Part shown: positions 8,772 through 17,300 of the stretch, in pieces
Layout of the letters: each line of letters starts with the position of its first letter
Position numbering within the stretch: the first letter of the stretch is position 1
From: M55B112 sp964539395
Lineage (GTDB): Bacteria; Bacteroidota; Bacteroidia; Bacteroidales; GCA-2748055
Length of the DNA stretch: 64,000 nucleotides
NCBI GenBank assembly: GCA_964539395.1
Contig: CAZIIU010000018.1
Span: 4,486 to 68,485, forward strand
Reading direction: 5' to 3'
The notes under the pieces: generated by a model
The model's input: the letters and a program-made list of their open reading frames with translations, nothing else
Told to the model about the DNA's origin: nothing
Databases searched by the model: none
Translations under genes and position numbers: made by a program

Positions 8772-11700
8772 ATGCCAAAACGTGAGGACCTTCACAAAAT
8801 TCTTATTATCGGCTCCGGCCCCATTATCATCGGACAGGCATGTGAATTCGACTACTCGGGCACCCAGGCCTGCAAGGCCCTGCGATCACTCGGCTACCAG
8901 ATCATACTGGTGAACTCCAACCCGGCAACGATCATGACCGACCCTGAGATGGCCGACCATACCTATATCGAACCGCTCAATGAATATGCGCTCACAGAGA
9001 TCATCAAGAAGGAGCGGCCCGATGCGCTGCTGCCCAACCTCGGCGGACAAACCGCGCTGAACCTCTCCCTGGAACTGGCTAACAAGGGGATTCTCGATCA
9101 ATACAATGTAGAGGTTATCGGCGTTAATCTGAAAGCAATTGAGAAAGGCGAGGACCGTACAGAATTTAAAAATTCCATGGCACGACTCGGGATCGAAATG
9201 CCCAGGTCAACAGCCGTGAATACCCTTCCCGAGGCTGAGAAGGTCGCCTCTGAGCTGGGCTTCCCCGTAGTGATCCGGCCCGCTTACACCATGGGTGGAA
9301 CGGGAGGCGGACTCGTCTATAATCTCGATGAGCTCAGAACCATCGCAGCGCGCGGTCTCGCTGCAAGCATGATCCACCAGGTGCTGGTGGAAGAATCGGT
9401 ATTGGGCTGGGAAGAGCTGGAACTCGAAGTTGTTCGCGATGCAAAAAACCAGATGATCACCGTCTGCTTCATCGAGAATGTGGATGCCATCGGGGTACAT
9501 ACCGGCGACTCCTTCTGTACCGCACCGATGCTCACAATTTCGGAAGAGTTGCAGAAAACACTCCAGGAGTATGCGTACCGTATCGTCGAAGATATCGGTG
9601 TGATCGGCGGTACCAATGTCCAATTTGCACACGATCCGAAAACCGGTCGCGTCGTGGTCATAGAGATCAATCCCCGCACCTCCCGCTCCTCGGCCCTTGC
9701 CTCCAAGGCCACCGGGTTCCCGATCGCACTGATTTCAGCACTGCTGGCCGGCGGACTCACACTCGACGAAATTCCTTACTGGCGCGAAGGAACGCTCGAT
9801 AAATACATTCCGTGGGGCGACTACGTGGTGGTAAAGTTTGCCAAATGGGCCTTTGAAAAATTCGACGGTCTGCAAGACAAGCTCGGAACACAGATGCAGG
9901 CCGTGGGCGAAGTGATGAGCATCGGCAAAAATTACAAGGAGGCATTCCAGAAATCGATCCGCTCGCTGGAGACCGGCCGGTACGGACTGGGCTTTGCAAA
10001 GGATTTCAACAGCAGAACTCTCGATGAGCTGATGCTCCTGCTGAAGGAGCCGTCGAGCGAACGACAGTACATCATGTACGAAGCGCTCAGGAAAGGTGCC
10101 ACGATAGAAGAACTGCAACAGAAAACCTATATTAAGTCCTGGTTCATTGAGCAGATGAAGGGACTGGTTGACCTGGAGGAGAAGATCCTTGCCAGTAAGG
10201 GGTCCGGTCTGCCCGATGAGCTGTTCATCGAAGCGAAAAAAGATGGTTTCGCCGATAAATACCTGGCCAAGCTGCTGAATATCCCCGAGAAGGAGATCCG
10301 CAGCAGGCGGCTTGCACTCGGACTGGCTGAGTCGTGGGAGCCGGTACCGGTAAGTGGTGCCGATGCTGCCTACTACTACTCCACTTACAACGCCCCCGAC
10401 AAGGTGGAGACAAGCAGCCGGAAGAAGATCATGGTACTGGGTGGCGGACCGAACCGTATCGGACAGGGGATCGAGTTTGACTACTGCTGCGTGCATGCCG
10501 CATTCGCCATCAGGGATGCCGGCTATGAATCGATCATGGTGAACTGCAACCCCGAAACGGTGTCGACCGACTACGACACCTCAGAAAAGCTCTATTTCGA
10601 GCCTCTTACTGTGGAGGATGTGTTGAGCATCTACGAGAAGGAAAAACCGGAAGGGGTGATCATCCAGTTCGGCGGACAGACACCGCTGAATATCGCAGGC
10701 GAGCTCGAAGCGAACGGTGTAAAAATCGTGGGTACCAGTCCGGAAACCATCGACCTGGCGGAGGACCGCGACCGGTTCCGGCAGATCATGGAGAAGCTGG
10801 AAATCCCGCAACCGCCATCGGGCATGGCCAGCACGCTCGAACAGGCCCTCGAAATTGCAACCAGCATCGGCTATCCCCTGATGGTGCGCCCCTCCTACGT
10901 CCTCGGCGGCAGGGCCATGAAGGTGATCCTCGATGAGGAGATGCTCCGGCAATATGTTACCGCCGCTGTCGATGTCTCCCCCGACCGTCCCCTGCTCATC
11001 GACATGTTCCTCGAGGATGCGATCGAGGCAGAGGCCGACGCGATCGCCGACGGCACCGATGCATTCGTTCCCGCGGTAATGCAGCATATCGAATATGCAG
11101 GTATCCACTCGGGCGATTCGGCCTGCGTGATCCCGCCGGTGATCATCCCCGAAGAACAGATTCGTACCATAGAGGAGTATACGCGGCGGATCGCTATTGA
11201 GATGAAGGTGGTGGGGCTGATGAACATCCAGTATGCTATTTACAAGGATGTGGTCTATATCCTTGAGGCCAATCCACGCGCCTCCCGGACCGTTCCCCTG
11301 GTGTCGAAGATCTGCAATATCCCGATGGCGAAGATCGCCACAGAGATCGTGTTGGGAAAGAAGCTGGGAGATTTCGACCTGAAGCGCCGGAAGTTTAAAC
11401 ATTATGGCGTAAAGGAAGCGGTCTTCCCCTTCAACATGTTCCCCGGGGTCGACCCGGTACTGGGGCCCGAGATGCGATCCACCGGTGAGGTTCTGGGGAT
11501 GGCAGATTCATTCGGACTTGCATTCTTTAAGTCCCAGGAAGCAACGAAAACACCACTGCCAAAGTCGGGGACGGTGCTTATAACAATTGCCGACCGCGAC
11601 AAGGAGAAGATCCTTAAAACAGCACAAAATTTCAAGGAGATGGGATTCAGGATCATGGCCACCGGGGGTACGAAGGACTTTCTCGAGGCCAATAACATCC

Positions 11701-11972
11701 AGGCGCTGTTCATCAACAAGCTGCATGAGCACCGGCCGAATATCATCGATGCGATCGTTAACGGTCACATCGACCTGGTAATCAACACCCCGGCGGGCAA
11801 GCAGAGTGAGTACGACGACTCCTACATCCGGAAAACGGCCATCAAGCACTATGTACCCTACATCACTACCACCGCAGCCGCCTTTGCTGCCACACAGGGA
11901 ATCAGGGAACGCCGCAACGGCCGGTATCCGGTGAAATCACTGCAGGAGTACCACCAGGGAATTGGGGAGTGA
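8772..11972 (+). CDS. carB: Carbamoyl-phosphate synthase large subunit
   Basis: 1066 residues, full length. It forms carbamoyl phosphate from bicarbonate, ammonia delivered by CarA, and two ATP, feeding arginine and pyrimidine synthesis. Two homologous halves are visible. The N-terminal carboxyphosphate half starts with IIGSGPIIIGQACEFDYSG and carries the ATP-grasp. The second, carbamoyl-phosphate half restarts near residue 555 with VLGGGPNRIGQGIEFDYCC. A C-terminal MGS-like allosteric domain (about 935-1066) holds FRIMATGGTKDFL. The gene is noticeably more GC-rich than its AT-rich flanks. carA is not in the window, so the subunits are encoded apart. It converges on tamL with 9 bases between stops. 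Confidence 0.97.
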   Translation: MPKREDLHKILIIGSGPIIIGQACEFDYSGTQACKALRSLGYQIILVNSNPATIMTDPEMADHTYIEPLNEYALTEIIKKERPDALLPNLGGQTALNLSLELANKGILDQYNVEVIGVNLKAIEKGEDRTEFKNSMARLGIEMPRSTAVNTLPEAEKVASELGFPVVIRPAYTMGGTGGGLVYNLDELRTIAARGLAASMIHQVLVEESVLGWEELELEVVRDAKNQMITVCFIENVDAIGVHTGDSFCTAPMLTISEELQKTLQEYAYRIVEDIGVIGGTNVQFAHDPKTGRVVVIEINPRTSRSSALASKATGFPIALISALLAGGLTLDEIPYWREGTLDKYIPWGDYVVVKFAKWAFEKFDGLQDKLGTQMQAVGEVMSIGKNYKEAFQKSIRSLETGRYGLGFAKDFNSRTLDELMLLLKEPSSERQYIMYEALRKGATIEELQQKTYIKSWFIEQMKGLVDLEEKILASKGSGLPDELFIEAKKDGFADKYLAKLLNIPEKEIRSRRLALGLAESWEPVPVSGADAAYYYSTYNAPDKVETSSRKKIMVLGGGPNRIGQGIEFDYCCVHAAFAIRDAGYESIMVNCNPETVSTDYDTSEKLYFEPLTVEDVLSIYEKEKPEGVIIQFGGQTPLNIAGELEANGVKIVGTSPETIDLAEDRDRFRQIMEKLEIPQPPSGMASTLEQALEIATSIGYPLMVRPSYVLGGRAMKVILDEEMLRQYVTAAVDVSPDRPLLIDMFLEDAIEAEADAIADGTDAFVPAVMQHIEYAGIHSGDSACVIPPVIIPEEQIRTIEEYTRRIAIEMKVVGLMNIQYAIYKDVVYILEANPRASRTVPLVSKICNIPMAKIATEIVLGKKLGDFDLKRRKFKHYGVKEAVFPFNMFPGVDPVLGPEMRSTGEVLGMADSFGLAFFKSQEATKTPLPKSGTVLITIADRDKEKILKTAQNFKEMGFRIMATGGTKDFLEANNIQALFINKLHEHRPNIIDAIVNGHIDLVINTPAGKQSEYDDSYIRKTAIKHYVPYITTTAAAFAATQGIRERRNGRYPVKSLQEYHQGIGE

Positions 11973-11981
11973 ACTGTAATA

Positions 11982-14393
11982 TCAAAACGGATACCCGATC
12001 GCCACATTCAGCACCGTGTTCCTGCGCAGCCAGCCGCCCTGCCCGAACCCCGGCTCCTGCGTCACCCAGCGACTCCCCTCTTCAAGCCACGGCTTCCGCA
12101 GCGGCACCGCAACGTCGAACCGCAAAATGAAAAACGACACATCCAGCCGCAACCCCGCTCCCGTACCAACGGCAAGCTCATTCAATAAACGGGGGATCGC
12201 GAAGTAGTCGGCCCCGGAAGCCGGATTCGACCGCTGCAGCCATACATTGCCGGCATCGGCAAATACCGCTCCCTTGAAAATATTGTAGATTGTAAACCTG
12301 TACTCTGCGTTCAGCTCCAGCTTCACATCTCCCCCCAGCTGAAAATAACCGATCTCATCCTGCTCCTGGAAATAGGTACCCGGACCCACCGAGTTGATCC
12401 GAAACGCCCGGATGCTGTTTGGTCCACCGCTAAAAAACTGCCTGCTGTAAGGCAGCACCGAGGAGTTCCCGTATGCCCTCCCATAACCGGCAAACAGTCG
12501 CAGAGCGAGCTTGTCCTGCTCACCGACCTTCAGGTATCCACGACCATCAAGGCTCACCCGCGCAAACTGCGAATAGACGGAGCCCAGCAGCGTGGCCTGA
12601 TCACCGTTTAACAGCTCCCCGCCGGCAGCAATGGTTCCCAGCGAAAAAAGGTTCCCCGCTGTCTCCGCCGTTGCACTCAGGTAGTATTGCATCCGTTTCG
12701 GCTCCCCCACCTGATCATTGTAAGTAAAGCTATAATTTGATCCCGCTATGAACATCTCCTGGTAGCTGGTGCGTAACACCGGGTTGGCATCTAGCAGCGC
12801 GTTAAACTCCTCCGACTGGTTGCCGAGTGCAGTATAGCTTATGCCCACCGGGTTTAGCTCGTGATCGCTCTTCAGGCTCTCCTTCCAGCGATAACCGTAG
12901 AGGAACTGGAAAGTGTTCATGTTGAAGTAGTTGACGCGTTTCAGGAAATTGTAGGCGAGCGACAGCCGTGTCTTTGGAATATAGAGACTGTTCGGACGCT
13001 CGACCCTGAACGGCGCTACGAATCGTGGAAAAAGCAGCTCCACCTGCGGATTCACGGAGTAGGAGAAAAGGTTCTTCTTCCTGCCACCCAGCTGCGACTC
13101 GAACGACCCGGCTACTGTCAGGTTCAGCTGCTCCGCCCCGCCAAAGGCGTTACGGTTCTGCAGGCTTATGTTCATCCGGGGACCTGCGAAATTGTTCGAT
13201 TTCGACACCAGGTCCATCTCCGCCCTGAGGCTGCGCTTCGTCATGGAAGTGAGCCGGATCTCCACATCCAGCAGTCCTTCCGCAATATCCGACTCCGTAA
13301 ACTCAACCTGCACAAATTTGAAGGTGCTCATCGACATCAGCCGGTTGAGCGTCATGGAATGTGCCTTCCTGGAATAAATCTCCCCCGGACGCAGGAAGAC
13401 CGATGCAAGGATCACTTCCGGACGGATATCCAGCTCATCTTCCTGTCCGGGAAACAGATACCCCCCGGAACGCAGTGAATCTGACTCTCCCCGGGGATAG
13501 ATCTTTTCGCCGGTCTGCAGCGTGTCTGTCGTTCCTCCGTTTACGGCCGCCAGTGAATAACCCTGGTCAATTATCACCCGGTTAATGCGGTACTTCGTGA
13601 GTGCCCGCCCGGGGATGCCCTCCTTCAGGGAAAGATTCAGTGCCACGGTGCGATCCCCTGGTAATGTGTCGGCAGAGAAGAGCAGATAATCGGGACTGAA
13701 GAAGTAGTATCCGCTGTTTTTCAGCAGCGCGTCAATCCGCCATCGCCCCCTCCTCAGTACATCGAGGCTGTAGGGGTCACCCGGCCGGATGAGCGTCTGC
13801 AACGAGTCGCCCGTGATGAGCCGGGCCAGGCTGTCGTCTGCTATGTCGTAAGTCAGCACCCCGAACCGGTAGGGCAGATGCACGAAGCTGCGGTAAACCA
13901 CCTCCGCGGTGCGCTCCCGCTCTATCGTCTCCTGCTCAGTGTAGCTGTTGAATACACCCCTGTTGAACAGCGCCGCATCGATGATCTCAGCTGTTGCCGA
14001 GGGCCGCACCTCGCTGAGGTAAACCGGCGGCTCACCTCGTTTCTTCAACCAGCGTCCGATCCCTGTTGAAGGTTCCTCACCCGTTACCATGTATAACCAC
14101 AATTTTGGTCGCATACCAAGGAAGCTGCTATTGGGATCGGGACGAACGGAACGCCTGACCACATTCATCAGCTTTCTGCTGTCGACCGGTTCGTCAGATT
14201 CGATCTCGGTCCTCGCACCGGTGTAGAGCTTCTCCTCCTCCGGCAGGTGCTTCAGTCCACTACAGGCGGCAGTTATAAAAAATGCAAGCAGAACGAAACT
14301 TATGGGTGATCTTATCGTCCGTTTTAATACGCTAAAGGCAGATGCCAGAAGCAATGATGATACAACATGATATGTAAACCTAGAAATGATCAT
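11982..14393 (-). CDS. tamL: TamL, lipoprotein BamA/TamA-family outer-membrane protein
   Basis: 803 residues. The N-terminal 44 residues end in ITAACSG, a lipobox, so unlike proteobacterial TamA this is a lipoprotein, the TamL form known in Bacteroidota. POTRA-like repeats occupy roughly residues 60-400, followed by the 16-strand Omp85 barrel (about 430-803) with the usual lid-loop region (FFSGGPNSIRAFR) and a C-terminal aromatic end (IGYPF). It is expected to work with TamB in moving lipid or proteins to the outer membrane. The start overlaps the stop of tamB by 4 bases, so the two are co-translated. Confidence 0.9.
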   Translation of the reverse strand: MIISRFTYHVVSSLLLASAFSVLKRTIRSPISFVLLAFFITAACSGLKHLPEEEKLYTGARTEIESDEPVDSRKLMNVVRRSVRPDPNSSFLGMRPKLWLYMVTGEEPSTGIGRWLKKRGEPPVYLSEVRPSATAEIIDAALFNRGVFNSYTEQETIERERTAEVVYRSFVHLPYRFGVLTYDIADDSLARLITGDSLQTLIRPGDPYSLDVLRRGRWRIDALLKNSGYYFFSPDYLLFSADTLPGDRTVALNLSLKEGIPGRALTKYRINRVIIDQGYSLAAVNGGTTDTLQTGEKIYPRGESDSLRSGGYLFPGQEDELDIRPEVILASVFLRPGEIYSRKAHSMTLNRLMSMSTFKFVQVEFTESDIAEGLLDVEIRLTSMTKRSLRAEMDLVSKSNNFAGPRMNISLQNRNAFGGAEQLNLTVAGSFESQLGGRKKNLFSYSVNPQVELLFPRFVAPFRVERPNSLYIPKTRLSLAYNFLKRVNYFNMNTFQFLYGYRWKESLKSDHELNPVGISYTALGNQSEEFNALLDANPVLRTSYQEMFIAGSNYSFTYNDQVGEPKRMQYYLSATAETAGNLFSLGTIAAGGELLNGDQATLLGSVYSQFARVSLDGRGYLKVGEQDKLALRLFAGYGRAYGNSSVLPYSRQFFSGGPNSIRAFRINSVGPGTYFQEQDEIGYFQLGGDVKLELNAEYRFTIYNIFKGAVFADAGNVWLQRSNPASGADYFAIPRLLNELAVGTGAGLRLDVSFFILRFDVAVPLRKPWLEEGSRWVTQEPGFGQGGWLRRNTVLNVAIGYPF

Positions 14394-17300
14394 GGATAAC
14401 GGTATTCTTGTCTATTTGGAAGGGAAGCTTCCTGCTCTTCCTCGTCGCGCAGTATAACTCCTCCCGGGATCTCATCCTCATTCTCTTTGTCATTACTCCT
14501 CTTTTCATTCTGCCCCTTTACCTTCTGATTCTTTTCTTTCTGCCCCTTTTCATCCTGATTCTTTTCCTCCTGATTCTTTTCCTTCTGCCTCTTTTCATCC
14601 TGATTCTTTTCCTCCTGATTCTTTTCCTTCTGCCCCTTTTCCTTCTGATTCTTTTCCTTCTGATTCTTTTCTTTCTGCCCCTTTTCCTTCTCCTGCATCC
14701 GGAAAAGCTCTTTCCACTCATTGAAATCACTCACATACGACACCCCTGCACCAGTTTCGATGATCTGCCCCTCGAGTGCCCCTTCGTACCGACCCTGTCT
14801 AAAACCCTTCAACCGCAGCGCGCCATCCTCCGTAAGCTTGTACTCCACCCGCACATCGCCGGCCATTTCACTCGCCCTGTTCTCCATGGCGCGCTCCCCC
14901 TCAACATCAAACGATCCGCCCAACTGCACCGACAGCCGCTCATTGATCAACTGCTGCCTGATTCCCACCTCCACCTCGGTACGTCCCTGCGGGGTCTCCG
15001 TCTCGTATTCCTCGTACGACTGTATATCGACGTTCAGTTCGGTCCCCGGCAGCACCCCGGCACCCAGCCTGTTTAGTTGTGCCGACAGGAAACTACCAAC
15101 GGTAGATCGTACGATGGAGGCAGTACTGCCGGTCTCTGCCTGCAGCGGGTTCTCCTGCACGAAACGATTCAAAAGCAACAGGGCGAAGACCTGCTTATTA
15201 AGCGAAGATGCATCCTGGTTAAGCTGTGCCAATTTCTGGTTCAGCGCCCCTTCCATAGCGCCTTTCATATCCGGTGGCAGCTCTATCGCGAAGCTTATAT
15301 CCGGTTGCAGCATATCGCCGCCCAGCTTCAACAGCACCCAGAACGGAACCTGCTGCCGGTATGCTCCCCTGTCAGCATCACTCAGTCCTGATACCTGTGC
15401 TGCCACCAGGTCGTAAGGCGACGCCTGAACTGTGTAGCGTGCATCGAGCGACAGCGTGGCATCGAGCGGATCTCCGTTCCAGGTGATACTGCTTCCCTCA
15501 ACAATAACAAACCGGCGTTTGATCACCGACTCGAGCGAGACCAGGTAGCTCCCCTCAGTAATATTGTAAACGCCGGTCAGACTCATCTTCCCGCTCCTGT
15601 CCATCGACAGGCTCAGCGCTGCTTCTCCCTGAACGACCAGAGAATCGGTGGAGGTGGGGTCCATAAGCAGCCGGAGTGTGGCTCCACGGTCGATCTCAAA
15701 AATAGTAGAGAGATCGATGCCGGTAAAACCTGAGCGGCTTACAGTCGCCCTGGTTCCCTCCTCGAGGATCGGGTGCAGCTCATCCGGACCTTCAAACCGC
15801 ACCACATTTTCACCGCGGTCGGTGGTAAGCCGGCTCTCAGGCACTATGAATGTGGCGTGCGATCCCTCCTTCAACCTCAGCCTGCCACTCACTACAGGAA
15901 GATCAAGCGGTCCCCTGATATCTATGTCACTGTCGATCACCATCCTGCCGAAAACAGTTTCGTTGTCCTTAACCGTGGTGTTCATCAGCAGAAAATCATC
16001 TGCCTGTAGTTGCAGGTCCATCACAAGGTCCTTAAACAACTTCATCTTCACAGAACCGTTAATAATTGCATTCTGGTTGTTGGAATCGGTGATCATAAAG
16101 GTGTCGAAATAGAGTCCATCTGAACGTAATTGCACCGTCTCGTCGGCGACCTGAAGCCTGTTGTTCAATACCGCCGGCCTAAGAAAGACCTCACTGAAAT
16201 GCAACTTGCCGGTCACTTCCGGTGAGCTAAACGTTCCGCTAATGCTTGCATTCCCTGAGAGCGTACCGGCCGTCTCGGTGATCTGCCCAAAAGAGAATGC
16301 TTCAACCGCGTTCATCGAAAGAGAAGCAATGTCGGCAACCAGATCAATAGTTCCCTGGTTGGTGCTACTAATGATGTAACCGGAAGCAGAGAGATCATTA
16401 CCGGCGCCTGAAAGTGCTGCGCTCAGGTCAAACCTGTTCACTGAAGGGTTCGTGGTGGTGAGGGTGAGACTACCAATGGGGACTTCCCGGACTATGAGGT
16501 TACTAATTGATATATCGGCAATAATGCCGGTTGCAGGATTGCCCGGGCTTCTTTTCTGCCCAGGTATTTCTGCCTCTGTATTAAAGACTGAAGAAACGAT
16601 GGGTGAGTGGCTGACCGGGACATGGTCCGGGTCGGCAGAAGGGGAATCGGCCATTGCGGTTCCGGATGCATTTGCACCGTTGCTGCTTCGCTCACTGGCA
16701 GATGAGGAGGAAGCAGCAAAACCGGCTCTTTTCACCAGGATGGTTCCGTCAACTCTTCCTTTTACCAACTCGGAATCATTTTCAATGATACTTGACAAGT
16801 CGGCCAGCCGGAAGTTCTTTATCTCGATGGAGAGATCGTCGTTGAATTCCCTGTTCACTGAGGCTATCCTCACTGCCCGTTCCCCGTTCTCCATGAACAG
16901 CCTGTCGATCATAACCCCTTCCCGACCAAATAATATCTGGTTGTCTGGATCGATCTCCCACCGTTGATACATCAGGAAGAGATCCTCCGGATCAATCACT
17001 AACCGATATTCATCTCCATCATGGGTGATCACCGAATGGATCGCAAATTTCTTCCGGAGGTTTTCATTAATAGAGGTAAAATCTGTAACGATCCGCTGAT
17101 CTCCGACATTACCCGCAAACATCAGGTTGGCAAATTCAACCTGCTCAGTTGCAACGCTCCTGGCTGAAACCGCATAGTGTATTACTGAAGAATCTGTATC
17201 TGCAACCAACGCCAGGTCATTGATCTCTAATCCGCTGTATTTTATATTCTTTATGCGGGCATCCAATCCGAGGATACCGCTATCACTATTGAATTCTCCT

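Noticed and set aside
10581..11402. 273-codon antisense frame in carB
   Set aside because: A shadow of a GC-rich gene; carB is full length and strongly conserved in the other strand.
14495..14689. Short regular repeats resembling a CRISPR array
   Set aside because: Units are 15 bases, contiguous without spacers and in frame within tamB; no cas genes.
14408..15076. 222-codon plus-strand frame rich in Leu/Ile, looking like a membrane protein
   Set aside because: It is the antisense of the TamB pentapeptide repeats; the hydrophobic pattern follows from reading the Lys/Glu codons backwards.
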